DNA from: Xylanibacter rarus
GTDB taxonomy: Bacteria > Bacteroidota > Bacteroidia > Bacteroidales > Bacteroidaceae
DNA: 33,745 nt
NCBI RefSeq assembly: GCF_001275135.1
Contig: NZ_LFQU01000030.1
Location: 1 to 33,745 of the forward strand
Direction of reading: 5' to 3'
Shown: positions 25,365 to 33,739 of the stretch, piece by piece
Position numbering within the stretch: position 1 is the first letter of the stretch
Layout: the number at the start of each line of letters is the position of its first letter
Program-made: the position numbers and the translations under genes
The notes under the pieces: generated by a model
Databases searched by the model: none
What the model saw: only the letters and a program-made list of their open reading frames with translations
Told to the model about the DNA's origin: nothing

Positions 25365-27122
25365 ATGAATATATTTAACTGTATAATAATAGTGCTATGC
25401 GTGCTTATATCAGCCGGCTGTGACGTTGAGCGTTCGTCTCACAGCAAGGCATTGTCGGCAATAGACAGTGTGGGCGATGTGTCACCGCGCCGTGCTTTGG
25501 CTATGCTTGACAGTATAAGACCGAAGATAAACGCTGCCGACAAGGCAGACCGGAACTATTACGACCTGTTGCGCATTAAGACAGAAGACAAGCTTTATGT
25601 TGCCCATACAACCGATACGTTGATGCTCCGTCTCCTTGATTATTATGAAAACGAGGGCGACAAACGGCTCCTGCCTATGGCATATTATTATGCTGGACGT
25701 GTGTATAACGACATGAACGATGACACGCGTGCCTTACCATATTTTCAGAAAACGATAGAATTGGCTGACACGGCTAGTCCGTTGAGATATAAGGCTTATT
25801 CGCAGATGGGATATATCTTTCTTTATCAAGGATTGTATTATAAAGGATTAAAGGCGTTCAGACATTCTTATTTGTATAATAAAAAAATAGAGAACAAAAA
25901 AAGTCAGGCATATTCATTGTGCGGTATGGCGTATTGTTATCAGCGTGTTAAAAATGAAAGTCAGGCAGCAGAATGTTTTGAACAGGCCTTGAACTTGTCT
26001 AAGGAAGCAAATGACAGTTTGCTTGAAACCGATATCCTTGCTCAAATAGCGAAGCATTATTATAAGCAAAGTGAATATGGTAAGGCGTTGATGTATGCTA
26101 ACCGTGCGTTGAGCCGTGTTAACAGGATAAATGCCAGGGCTGTTTTGGTTATTGTTGCGAAGATATATGATAAGGTCGGCAGAACAGATGAAGCTGTGAA
26201 TCTGTATGAAAAGGTTTATGATTTAGATAATGTTTATGCCAAATATGGGGCTTCAAAATGGCTTGGACATTATTATTTACGAAAAAATGATTTGATTAGG
26301 GCGGCATATTTCTTTGACAAATATGAAACATATTCAGATTCTGTCCAAAATATTATAAAGACAAAAGATGTTGCAAGAATTGATGCAGTTTATAATTATA
26401 CAGAAAAGGAGAAAGAAAATATCAGGTTAAAATACGAATTGGCTGAAAATAGGTATATTGTTTATATATTTGTTTTTATGTGCATTTCGTTGATTTTTGC
26501 CTTTTTTGCTTTTATATCTCATCTAAAGAAAAAGCGTATGTCTGAGCGGATAAAATATGAGAATGAGACAAAGTATCTGAAAGAAAAGTATGAGCAAAGC
26601 AGTGCTTTTGTTGATGAAAACAAGCGTAAGATAGAAAGTCTGAATGTCCGTCTTGCCAGAGTCGTAGACTGTAACGAAAGTCTTGCAGCCGAGCTGAAGG
26701 CCAGCAGGGAACAGCTTGAGAATCAGAACAGAATAGCCAATATGCAGATTGCAAACAGAGAGCTGTCACAAAGCAAACTCACTAATTCTGACATATTTAG
26801 AAAGATAAGGGCTGTCTTGAACGATAACACCTGCGAGAGGTGTGATAAAAAAATACCTAAAGACTATTGGCTGATGTTAGATGCCGAAGTCAACAGACAT
26901 TATGCAGGTTTTAAGGATCGTTTGACAGAATTATGCAAGATAAGCGAATATGAATATCGTCTGTGTCTGTTGCTGAAAATAGGAGTAAGGCCGGCTGATA
27001 TATCAATACTGACTAACAAAGAACGCAATTCGGTGTCATCAGCGCGTAAACGTTTGTATAAGAAGGCTTTCGGCAAGGATGCTGAGCCAAAGATGTGGGA
27101 CGGATTTATACAATCGCTTTAG
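25365..27122 (+). CDS. transmembrane TPR protein with C-terminal HTH-like domain
   Basis: 585-aa membrane-spanning sensor-like protein. It starts with a lipobox-type signal (VLISAGC, Cys19, Asp next). Residues about 30-345 are helical TPR repeats (e.g. AYYYAGRVYNDMNDDTRALP, YSLCGMAYCYQRVKNESQAA, IYDKVGRTDEAVNLYEKV), which would lie in the periplasm. One strong transmembrane helix spans 364-386 (YIVYIFVFMCISLIFAFFAF). Then come a cytoplasmic coiled coil (about 390-470), a CERC motif (490-493), and a helical region (about 526-570, ISEYEYRLCLLLKIGVRPAD then ISILTNKERNSVSSARKRLY) of LuxR/GerE-like helix-turn-helix appearance. This is the Bacteroidetes one-component TPR regulator layout. The gene is more AT-rich than its neighbours in its middle part. 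Targets are probably the adjacent barrel genes; that is inference. Confidence 0.85.
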   Translation: MNIFNCIIIVLCVLISAGCDVERSSHSKALSAIDSVGDVSPRRALAMLDSIRPKINAADKADRNYYDLLRIKTEDKLYVAHTTDTLMLRLLDYYENEGDKRLLPMAYYYAGRVYNDMNDDTRALPYFQKTIELADTASPLRYKAYSQMGYIFLYQGLYYKGLKAFRHSYLYNKKIENKKSQAYSLCGMAYCYQRVKNESQAAECFEQALNLSKEANDSLLETDILAQIAKHYYKQSEYGKALMYANRALSRVNRINARAVLVIVAKIYDKVGRTDEAVNLYEKVYDLDNVYAKYGASKWLGHYYLRKNDLIRAAYFFDKYETYSDSVQNIIKTKDVARIDAVYNYTEKEKENIRLKYELAENRYIVYIFVFMCISLIFAFFAFISHLKKKRMSERIKYENETKYLKEKYEQSSAFVDENKRKIESLNVRLARVVDCNESLAAELKASREQLENQNRIANMQIANRELSQSKLTNSDIFRKIRAVLNDNTCERCDKKIPKDYWLMLDAEVNRHYAGFKDRLTELCKISEYEYRLCLLLKIGVRPADISILTNKERNSVSSARKRLYKKAFGKDAEPKMWDGFIQSL

Positions 27123-27218
27123 AAAAAGGAATAAATTTAGAATATTTTTGCGAAATAGTTTGCTGGTTTCATTTTTTCTTTTTATTTTGCGATGTCATAA
27201 ATTATGATAATGATATAT

Positions 27219-27226
27219 TAAATTTG
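27219..27226 (+). promoter_or_regulatory. probable promoter -7 box before the 61-residue ORF
   Basis: TAAATTTG fits TAnnTTTG. A start near 27233 would give a 28-nt leader to the ORF at 27261, or about 230 nt to the barrel gene at 27462. No TTTG at standard -33 spacing, so it may depend on an activator. Confidence 0.4.
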
Positions 27227-27260
27227 TGAAATGACATGCCCTTGAAAATGGCAGCTGAAT

Positions 27261-27446
27261 ATGGGCGGTAAGAATAATGTTGCCCAGATGGAGCATGCTG
27301 AAATTAAGGCACATCTGATTGATGTAAAAATAGCTGATACACCAATACATTGTAAGGTATACGGAGAGGAGCATTGTGATTACTATTGGTTTAAGACGTG
27401 CAAAGGCTCCAAGAAATATATCAGAAAATATTTATGTCTAAAATAA
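27261..27446 (+). CDS. 61-residue basic Cys/His-rich ORF, unknown
   Basis: Small ORF without signal peptide. It is rich in Lys (10 of 61) and carries His30-Cys31, His38-Cys39, Cys47 and Cys59. The spacing (HC, six residues, HC, seven residues, C) could bind zinc or form a redox cluster. It ends 15 nt before the outer-membrane barrel gene and starts about 35 nt after a TAnnTTTG box. I recognise no family. It may instead be a leader ORF for the downstream gene, or non-coding. Confidence 0.35.
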   Translation: MGGKNNVAQMEHAEIKAHLIDVKIADTPIHCKVYGEEHCDYYWFKTCKGSKKYIRKYLCLK

Positions 27447-27461
27447 AACTATGCTTAGCCT

Positions 27462-29606
27462 ATGAAAAATATAAAGTTGATATTTGTCTTTTCTATGTTT
27501 TCTGCTTTAAATACGTTTGCTCAAAACGTAAATAAGTCTGATTCACTTGTGTCTGACGAGATAGATCTTCAGGAGGTAGTGGTGAGCGAGAAATTGATAA
27601 AGCGCGAAGCCGACAAATTTATAGTAGACGCAATAAGGCTGCGCAAGGGCAAAACTGACCTGCTTGACTTGCTGAGCAATGTGCCAGGTATATTGGTTAC
27701 GGACAACGACATCAGAATACCGGGACGTGACGGCGTAAGGGTTATGTTCAACGGACGTATGAAAACCATCCCTGAGGGTGAGCTGATCAATATACTGAAG
27801 TCGCACAGGGCGTCAAATGTGGCAAAGATAGAGGTGATAACATCGCCAGGCGCAAAGTATGATGCAGGAAGCGATTTTGGCATCATAAACATAATAACAG
27901 AAAGAGGTGCCGACTATATAGGCGGCGAAGTAGGCGACGATGTAACCTATGCCGACAAATGGAGCAACGCAGCCCGCATGAACCTTAATTATCAGAGAAA
28001 GCGCGTTACGGCATCGCTCAATGCAAGCTGGAATTACGGCAGCGTTGCATATACTGAAAGCAATGTGAAATATTTTACAGACATGACGCGAAAGAGCCAT
28101 ACGGACATGGGCTGGCGAAACAACAACTATAACATTTCCGGCTCGTTAGACTTTATGATTGATTCGCTTTCAACAGTAGGCATTGAGGCTTATTATATAG
28201 ATACATACAGAAATTATCCAAGCACGACCTTTGAGAACACATACGACATGGCCGGGGTGATGACAGAGGAGAGTCGCTCGCCGTCGCTTGAACTGCGTGA
28301 CGGGCGAAACATGAACCTTAACTTTTATATCGACAGAAACTGGAGCAGCACCAACAGGATATCTTTCATAATGGACCTTTTTAAGTTTGATAACGACCGT
28401 GACTACAGTTTCAACTCTTACTATTATGAAAACAGCGTGCAGACGGACAGCGTTGACTATCTTCGCAATCAGGTGGGCGCGCATCTTAAGGGACTGAGCT
28501 TTGCGCTCGACTATTCAACTCTGTTGCCCTGGAGCATCAAGCTTTATGCAGGAATAAAGACGTCTCTCACAGAGACGAGAAACTCCTCGCTATATGACTA
28601 TTCCACACTTCCCGTGCAAAATGACGACTTTACATATTCGGAAGACATCTATGCCGGATATCTGTCGCTCAACAAGTCATTGGGACACTTCGACATGGTG
28701 CTCGGCGGAAGATATGAACTTACGCATACAAAGTCGGAAAACGGCAACGGGACATTGGCAACAGACAACTACGGCAGACTGTTTCCGACTGTGAATGTGA
28801 TGTACAGGTCGGGCAACGGGTCAACCTTTGGCGTCAGCATTTTCAGCGGAATAAGACGTCCGGGTATACAGGTGGTCAATCCGTTTACGGCTTATCTGAG
28901 TGCCAACTCAACAGCCCAGGGCAACCCTACAATAAAGCCAAATTACTGGTATGGAGTAAGACTTTCCAACAACATAGTGCTTTGCAGCGGACTTGAACTC
29001 GGTCTGGAACTGAGGGCCGCAAAGGAGTTTGACTGTATAGGACAGGTTACGCAGATGAATGCTGCTGACGGCTCTTCGAACACGCAATGGCAGAATGCTT
29101 ACGACAAGGAAGGCTGCGGAGTGGATCTTAGCCTCTATTTCACAAAGCTGTCATGGCTGAGGGCTTATGTCTTTGGCGAGTTGTTTTATTGCAAAACCAC
29201 TGCCGACAGCCGTTATAGCTTGAGCAATGAGCATATTCTCAAGGCTTTTGCCATGGGCGACTTGAGGTTTATTTTCGACAGACGCCGTAATCTTACAGGA
29301 TATGTTACCGCCACTTATTCGGGAAAAGACAAAAATGTGGTTCAAACTATTGATAGCAGATTCTCAATGAGTTGCGGTATTGCTTATTCGTGCCTTAAGG
29401 GACGCCTTAATATGAAGTTGGGAGTCAGCAACTTGTTTGCAGGAAATGTTAAGGGTGTAAGTATTTCAAACAACGGAATGAGCATGCATTTCAACAACGA
29501 CTATTCGCCTTTGTCTGTAACCTTGGGCTTCTCGTATAGTTTCGGCAAGGAGATACGCAGCAAGAGAAAGACCTACAGCAACAGCGACATAAAGAGCCGA
29601 TTCTGA
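27462..29606 (+). CDS. outer-membrane beta-barrel family protein (TonB-receptor-like)
   Basis: 714-aa outer-membrane protein. Signal peptide at about 1-20 (FVFSMFSALNTFAQ). A TonB-box-like strand follows (IDLQEVVVSE, about 34-43). The plug covers about 60-150 (LLDLLSNVPGILVTDNDIRI, then RVMFNGR, then VAKIEVITSPGAKYDAGSDF and GIINIITERG), and then a barrel of the OMP_b-brl_3 kind (PF14905-like), with GIRRPGIQVVNPF and AQGNPTIKPNYWYGVRL as landmarks. Unlike the earlier barrel, it lacks the N-terminal carboxypeptidase-like domain. The final strand (LSVTLGFSYSFGKE) is followed by a basic tail ending in Phe. Proteins of this family often neighbour TPR regulators such as the gene upstream. Substrate unknown. 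Confidence 0.88.
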   Translation: MKNIKLIFVFSMFSALNTFAQNVNKSDSLVSDEIDLQEVVVSEKLIKREADKFIVDAIRLRKGKTDLLDLLSNVPGILVTDNDIRIPGRDGVRVMFNGRMKTIPEGELINILKSHRASNVAKIEVITSPGAKYDAGSDFGIINIITERGADYIGGEVGDDVTYADKWSNAARMNLNYQRKRVTASLNASWNYGSVAYTESNVKYFTDMTRKSHTDMGWRNNNYNISGSLDFMIDSLSTVGIEAYYIDTYRNYPSTTFENTYDMAGVMTEESRSPSLELRDGRNMNLNFYIDRNWSSTNRISFIMDLFKFDNDRDYSFNSYYYENSVQTDSVDYLRNQVGAHLKGLSFALDYSTLLPWSIKLYAGIKTSLTETRNSSLYDYSTLPVQNDDFTYSEDIYAGYLSLNKSLGHFDMVLGGRYELTHTKSENGNGTLATDNYGRLFPTVNVMYRSGNGSTFGVSIFSGIRRPGIQVVNPFTAYLSANSTAQGNPTIKPNYWYGVRLSNNIVLCSGLELGLELRAAKEFDCIGQVTQMNAADGSSNTQWQNAYDKEGCGVDLSLYFTKLSWLRAYVFGELFYCKTTADSRYSLSNEHILKAFAMGDLRFIFDRRRNLTGYVTATYSGKDKNVVQTIDSRFSMSCGIAYSCLKGRLNMKLGVSNLFAGNVKGVSISNNGMSMHFNNDYSPLSVTLGFSYSFGKEIRSKRKTYSNSDIKSRF

Positions 29607-29737
29607 TATAATGGACAGTTATTGACAGTAATGCCTGTGCCGTAACAAAAGACTCTCTCTGATGGCGTTGATGACAACCGGCTAATGCGGCTGCATCACG
29701 GAATTCAATAAACCCGAATCGCTTATTGAGATTCGTT

Positions 29738-29840
29738 CTGTATTTTTGCTTTCTATTGAGCGAATTTTCGTTAGATTTTTCGCAGTCATAGCGGACTATG
29801 TAAAGAAAAGGCGAACAAAAAGATGCCAATAGAAATCAAA
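29738..29840. repeat. dispersed palindromic repeat, copy 2
   Basis: Second copy of the unit at 21537-21640, same orientation, with shared blocks CTGTATTTTTGCTT and GATTTTTCGCAGTCATAGCG. The arms TTTCTATTG and CAATAGAAA at the two ends and the centre CATAG-cgga-CTATG (29787-29800) make it a long imperfect palindrome. The two copies bracket the 8-kb GLPGLI/TPR/barrel block. Sequence just outside the core also partly agrees (an AACCC start about 30 nt upstream in both). Confidence 0.75.
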
Positions 29841-29886
29841 TTCATATTATGACACGCTTTGATGTGTATGTGTCTTTCAAATCAGC

Positions 29887-29939
29887 AACCGGCGTCATGC
29901 TTTCATCTGACATGGAATGATGAAAGCATGACGCCGGTT
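29887..29939 (-). terminator. 20-bp perfect hairpin ending the rsfS-ftsH-cdsA operon
   Basis: AACCGGCGTCATGCTTTCAT pairs perfectly with 29920-29939, with a 13-nt loop, about 33 nt beyond the cdsA stop. It has no clear T-run on either strand, so it may act as a bidirectional terminator for convergent transcripts or as an mRNA-stabilising 3' stem. Confidence 0.65.
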
Positions 29940-29971
29940 TATGTTTATATTGCAACTGATTAGTCTGCTAA

Positions 29972-30835
29972 TCAGAACAGCGTCAGCGAGTAAAGATATA
30001 TAACGGCAGCAGGCATGGCCATTAGCGACGAGTCGAAACGGTCGAGCATTCCGCCGTGACCTGGCAGAATGTTTCCGCTGTCCTTTACGCCAAGGGTGCG
30101 CTTGAAGAGCGACTCTACAAGGTCGCCCCATGTGCCGAATACAACTACAACAAGACCAAGGCCCATCCACTGCGGTATGGTAAGTCCTGATGTGTTGCCG
30201 TTCTGTGCGTCGAGGTATCCTATCAGCCATGCCACGAGCAGAACGATGATGGCGCCGCCAATAGAGCCTTCCCAGCTCTTGCCGGGCGATACGCGCGGAA
30301 ACAGCTTATGCTTGCCGAAGAGCGAGCCGCTGCAGTAGGCGCCCGTGTCGTTTGCCCAAAGGAATATGTACACGCAGAGCGGTATCATGTAGTTGTAGGC
30401 AACGTTGCCGTCGGGAGTGGCATTGAATGCGAGCACGTTGATGGTAGAGAAGGGCAGGGCGATGTACATCTGTCCGAGCATGGTGTAAGCCCAGTCGTTT
30501 ATCGCGTTCTCCGTCTTTATGTAAAGCTCGCTGATGAAGAGATATACTATTGTAAGCAGATATGGTATGAACACGGCACCGCTCTGAATCATTCCGCTGC
30601 AGAAACCTCCTACGGCAAGAAAGAAATATACACCGGCAACAGTGCTAATAAAGCGGTTTACCTGTACGCCCTTTACGTCGTTCACCAGTCCGCAGTATTC
30701 CCATATCGTCAGTCCTGTTACGAGAGCAAACAGAAACTCCATGGCGATGGGTCTCATGAAGCATACCACGATGGCTGCCACAAAGAACACGCCCGTGATG
30801 CTTCTTACAATAAGGTTCTTCATCTTGTCACTCAT
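29972..30835 (-). CDS. cdsA: phosphatidate cytidylyltransferase (CDP-diglyceride synthase)
   Basis: 287-aa integral membrane enzyme making CDP-diacylglycerol from CTP and phosphatidic acid, the branch point of phospholipid synthesis. Several hydrophobic helices span the protein (for example 10-27, 31-46, 59-76, 86-103, 194-207, 223-235). The signature lies in its C-terminal third: RVSPGKSWEGSIGGA (about 181-195) and GDLVESLFKR...KDSGNILPGHGGMLDRFDS (237-269), with the conserved metal-binding aspartates. It starts 7 nt after the ftsH stop and is the last gene of the operon. Confidence 0.95.
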   Translation of the reverse strand: MSDKMKNLIVRSITGVFFVAAIVVCFMRPIAMEFLFALVTGLTIWEYCGLVNDVKGVQVNRFISTVAGVYFFLAVGGFCSGMIQSGAVFIPYLLTIVYLFISELYIKTENAINDWAYTMLGQMYIALPFSTINVLAFNATPDGNVAYNYMIPLCVYIFLWANDTGAYCSGSLFGKHKLFPRVSPGKSWEGSIGGAIIVLLVAWLIGYLDAQNGNTSGLTIPQWMGLGLVVVVFGTWGDLVESLFKRTLGVKDSGNILPGHGGMLDRFDSSLMAMPAAVIYLYSLTLF

Positions 30836-30842
30836 ATCTCAT

Positions 30843-32906
30843 CTATTTTGTTTCTTGAGAATTGTCATTGCCGTCAGAAATACCGTTCTCTGTCTTGCTT
30901 TCAGATGCCGGTTCCTGATTTACGGCGTTGTTGTCAGTCTCGCTGCTTTCGGGCAGGGCCTTGTCGCTTTCGCCTTCAGTCTTAGAGTCTTTTCCCTCTT
31001 CCTCCATAATTTCTTCAGAGCGGCTAACCCACGGACGCTTGCCGAATATAGTCTCAACGTCTTCAGCAAATATCACCTCGCGTTCAAGCAGCATCTCGGC
31101 CAGCTTGTTGTGGCCATCCTTGTGCTCCGTAAGGATCTTCTTCGCGCGGTCGTATTGCTCGTTGATCATCTTCAGCACCTCGTCGTCCATTATCTTGGCG
31201 GTTGTCTCTGAGTAAGGACGCTGGAAGTTATACTCGTTGTTGTTATAGTAGCAGATGTTGGGCAGCTTGTCGCTCATACCTGCGTAAGCTATCATGCCGT
31301 AAGCACTCTTTGTAACGCGTTCAAGGTCGTTCATAGCTCCTGTTGATATGTGGCCTGTGAACAGCTCTTCGGCAGCACGTCCGCCCAGTGTGGCGCACAT
31401 CTCGTCGAGCATCTCCTCCTTTGTTGTTATCTGTCTTTCCTCAGGCATATACCATGCTGCACCGAGCGCTCTTCCGCGCGGAACGATAGACACCTTTACC
31501 AGCGGGTTGGCGTGCTCGAGGAACCATGATATCGTGGCATGTCCTGCCTCGTGCAGTGCGATGGTGCGGCGCTCGCCCTGGGTCATAACCTTGGTCTTCT
31601 TCTCCAGACCGCCGATAATACGGTCTACGGCATCAAGGAAGTCCTGCTTGCCGACAAACTTCTTGTCGTGGCGGGCAGCTATCAGCGCAGCCTCGTTGCA
31701 CACGTTGGCTATGTCGGCACCAGAGAATCCCGGAGTCTGACGTGCAAGCATGTCAATCTCTACAGACGGGTCGGTCTTTACAGGTCTTAGGTGAACCTTG
31801 AATATCTCCTTACGCTCATTGAGGTCGGGCAGGTCTACATTGATCTGACGGTCGAAACGTCCGGCACGCAGCAGTGCTGAGTCGAGCATGTCGGCACGGT
31901 TGGTGGCTGCAAGGATGATTACGCCGCTGTTGGTGCCGAATCCGTCCATCTCTGTCAGCAGGGCGTTGAGCGTGTTCTCGCGCTCATCGTTTCCTCCCAT
32001 TGCCGGATTCTTGCTTCTTGCACGTCCCACGGCATCAATTTCGTCGATGAATATGATACATGGCGATTTCTCTTTTGCCTGGCGGAACAGGTCGCGCACG
32101 CGGCTTGCTCCGACGCCCACGAACATTTCAACGAAGTCAGAACCGCTCATAGAGAAGAACGGAACCCCGGCCTCGCCTGCAACAGCCTTTGCCAAAAGAG
32201 TCTTACCGGTTCCCGGAGGACCTACGAGCAGTGCACCCTTAGGAATCTTACCTCCAAGGTCGGTATATTTCTTTGGATTCTTCAGGAACTCAACAATCTC
32301 CTGCACCTCCTGCTTGGCACCGGCCTGTCCGGCAACGTCCTTAAATGTGATGTTAATCTCGGCTCCTTTTTCATACATCTTTGCCTTGCTCTTGCCTACG
32401 TTGAACACGCCTCCGGCGTTGCCTCCGCCTCCGCCCATGCGGCGCATGAAGAACAGCCAGATGAACACAAAGAATAAAATAGGTGCAATGTTGAAAAGAA
32501 TGGTGAGCAGGTCGCTTCCTTTCTTGTTCTCGTAGTTAAGGTTGCCCTTAAACTTGCCGGCCTGACGCTCCGCATCGACAAAGCTTTCAACCTTGTCGGC
32601 GCTTCCGAACTCGCTGGTTACAAAAGGAGTTTTGCCCACTTCTTTCGTTCCAGCCTTAAACACGTCGCGTATGTGCTCGGCCTTAACATACATCTTCAAG
32701 GTGCTTTCGTCCTTATTGAGCACAATCTCCGAGGCATAGCCTTTTGTGACGTATGCCCTGAACTCATCGTAAGACACCTTCTTGCTTGCGCTTCCGCCGA
32801 TAGAGTCGCCTCCCATGAGGTAGACGCTTATGAGGCCGATTATCACAAGCATGTAAATCCAGCTCATGCTGAATTTTGGCATCTTGTTGTTTTTATCTTG
32901 CTCCAT
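30843..32906 (-). CDS. ftsH: ATP-dependent zinc metalloprotease FtsH
   Basis: 687-aa inner-membrane AAA+ protease that extracts and degrades damaged or regulated proteins. Transmembrane helix 1 about 14-31, periplasmic domain about 32-130, transmembrane helix 2 about 132-153 ([20 protein letters not shown]). AAA+ module: Walker A GPPGTGKT (229-236), Walker B IIFIDEID (Asp288, Glu289), SRH region near 336-352 ([20 protein letters not shown]). Zinc site HEAGH (452-456). The tail after about residue 640 is long, acidic and low-complexity (Glu, Ser, Asn), a common Bacteroidetes extension. Same operon as rsfS upstream and cdsA downstream. Confidence 0.97.
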   Translation of the reverse strand: MEQDKNNKMPKFSMSWIYMLVIIGLISVYLMGGDSIGGSASKKVSYDEFRAYVTKGYASEIVLNKDESTLKMYVKAEHIRDVFKAGTKEVGKTPFVTSEFGSADKVESFVDAERQAGKFKGNLNYENKKGSDLLTILFNIAPILFFVFIWLFFMRRMGGGGGNAGGVFNVGKSKAKMYEKGAEINITFKDVAGQAGAKQEVQEIVEFLKNPKKYTDLGGKIPKGALLVGPPGTGKTLLAKAVAGEAGVPFFSMSGSDFVEMFVGVGASRVRDLFRQAKEKSPCIIFIDEIDAVGRARSKNPAMGGNDERENTLNALLTEMDGFGTNSGVIILAATNRADMLDSALLRAGRFDRQINVDLPDLNERKEIFKVHLRPVKTDPSVEIDMLARQTPGFSGADIANVCNEAALIAARHDKKFVGKQDFLDAVDRIIGGLEKKTKVMTQGERRTIALHEAGHATISWFLEHANPLVKVSIVPRGRALGAAWYMPEERQITTKEEMLDEMCATLGGRAAEELFTGHISTGAMNDLERVTKSAYGMIAYAGMSDKLPNICYYNNNEYNFQRPYSETTAKIMDDEVLKMINEQYDRAKKILTEHKDGHNKLAEMLLEREVIFAEDVETIFGKRPWVSRSEEIMEEEGKDSKTEGESDKALPESSETDNNAVNQEPASESKTENGISDGNDNSQETK

Positions 32907-32977
32907 GTTGTTTCTGTTAATTTGTTCGTCTAAACTAACTTAAATATGTTTTTTGAAAATTTCTTTGGTAAATCCAA

Positions 32978-33337
32978 TCAGTCTAAATCAGGTATCCGGG
33001 TCTGTTTTGCGTCTTCCCAAAGATTTTCCAGATTGTAATATTCGCGCACTTCGGGCAGGAATATATGAACCATTACGTCTGTATAGTCCATTGCCACCCA
33101 CTGTGCATTGTTGAGTCCTACAACGTGAACCGGCTTTTCTCCGGCGTGAACCCTGGCAAATTCTTCAACAGAGTCTGTTATCGCCTCTACCTGCGAAGGC
33201 GAATTGCCCTGACATATTATAAAATAATGACAAATTGTGCCTTCAATGCCGCTCAGGTCGATTATGTTAATGTTTGACCCTTTCTTCTCTTGAATACCTT
33301 TAGTTATTGTCTCAACTAAATTTTTTGTTTGTTCCAT
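32978..33337 (-). CDS. rsfS: ribosome silencing factor RsfS
   Basis: 119-aa protein of the RsfS/Iojap (DUF143) family, which binds uL14 on the 50S subunit and blocks subunit joining when nutrients are scarce. The conserved core is complete: ICHYFIICQGNSPSQVEAITDSVEE, then KPVHVVGLNNAQWVAMDYTDVMVHIF, then REYYNLENLWEDA. First gene of the operon rsfS-ftsH-cdsA, 71 nt before ftsH. A -7 box lies about 100 nt upstream. Confidence 0.95.
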   Translation of the reverse strand: MEQTKNLVETITKGIQEKKGSNINIIDLSGIEGTICHYFIICQGNSPSQVEAITDSVEEFARVHAGEKPVHVVGLNNAQWVAMDYTDVMVHIFLPEVREYYNLENLWEDAKQTRIPDLD

Positions 33338-33436
33338 TAATAAAATAAGGTGTTATTTATTTTCTGAATTTTTTTATCTCTGAGGAAAAAGAATTTTCAT
33401 TCTGTTTTTACCCCTAAAAATGTATTTTATTTTATG

Positions 33437-33444
33437 CAAAGGTA
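33437..33444 (-). promoter_or_regulatory. probable promoter of the rsfS operon, -7 box
   Basis: On the minus strand it reads TACCTTTG, the TAnnTTTG box. A TTTTAC sequence lies about 21 nt upstream in place of TTTG. The predicted leader to rsfS is roughly 93 nt. The tRNA promoter diverges about 75 nt away. Confidence 0.45.
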
Positions 33445-33516
33445 CACTGATTTATCGTAATTCGGGTAAAAAAACGTATTATTTTGAGATTTTTTAGAAA
33501 AAAGTCGGTAAAAATG

Positions 33517-33545
33517 TTGTCAGTTAAAAAAAATGCGTACCTTTG
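33517..33545 (+). promoter_or_regulatory. tRNA-Gln promoter
   Basis: TTG (33517-33519), 18 nt, TACCTTTG (33538-33545), close to consensus, about 40 nt before the mature tRNA. The short leader carries an inverted repeat GCAATCG/CGATTGC (33545-33551, 33568-33574) that may guide 5' processing. Confidence 0.6.
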
Positions 33546-33585
33546 CAATCGCAATCAGGAAACAAAACGATTGCAGACATAAAAT

Positions 33586-33656
33586 TGGGATATGGTGTAA
33601 TGGTAACACTACAGATTCTGGTCCTGTCATTCCTGGTTCGAGTCCGGGTATCCCAA
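33586..33656 (+). tRNA. tRNA-Gln (anticodon CUG)
   Basis: 71 nt folding as a full cloverleaf: acceptor TGGGATA/TATCCCA with the weak U1-A72 pair usual for tRNA-Gln; D-stem GTGT/ACAC with loop AATGGTA; anticodon stem ACAGA/CCTGT around loop TTCTGGT, which places CTG at 34-36; T-stem CCTGG/CCGGG around TTCGAGT. The discriminator is A and the 3' CCA is not encoded. The innermost anticodon-stem position is an A31-C39 mismatch. Confidence 0.95.
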
Positions 33657-33657
33657 C

Positions 33658-33690
33658 AAAAAGATGCAGCCTAAGGGTTGCATCTTTTTT
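33658..33690 (+). terminator. terminator of the tRNA-Gln transcript
   Basis: AAAAAGATGCA pairs with TGCATCTTTTT (33658-33668 and 33679-33689, 10-nt loop), ending in a run of T. A classical intrinsic terminator 2 nt after the tRNA. Confidence 0.85.
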
Positions 33691-33714
33691 ATGTAACAAC
33701 TGTAAGGTGTCTTG

Positions 33715-33739
33715 TCGGGCGAGTTTGGGGCTCACCCGA
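33715..33739. other. hairpin at the right edge of the window
   Basis: TCGGG-c-GAG pairs with CTC-a-CCCGA around a 7-nt loop. It may be the terminator of a gene outside the window. Confidence 0.35.

Larger units (their letters stand above)
29607..29971. other. convergent intergenic region with repeat and terminators
   Basis: About 365 nt between the barrel gene and cdsA. It contains copy 2 of the dispersed repeat (29738-29840), a stem GAATC/GATTC just before it (29715-29733), the 20-bp hairpin (29887-29939) and a small stem over the cdsA stop (CTGATTAG/CTAATCAG, 29956-29975). An open minus-strand frame across 29491-29829 runs through the repeat and is probably not a gene. Confidence 0.6.

Noticed and set aside
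29491-29829. 112-codon minus-strand ORF containing KRFGFIEFRDAAALAGC
   Set aside because: It starts within the barrel gene's opposite strand and spans the dispersed repeat; similar predicted peptides are probably translations of that repeat.
33520-33735. 71-codon minus-strand ORF with a GIPGLEPGMTGPESVVLPLHH segment
   Set aside because: It is the antisense reading of the tRNA-Gln gene, a well-known spurious ORF type.
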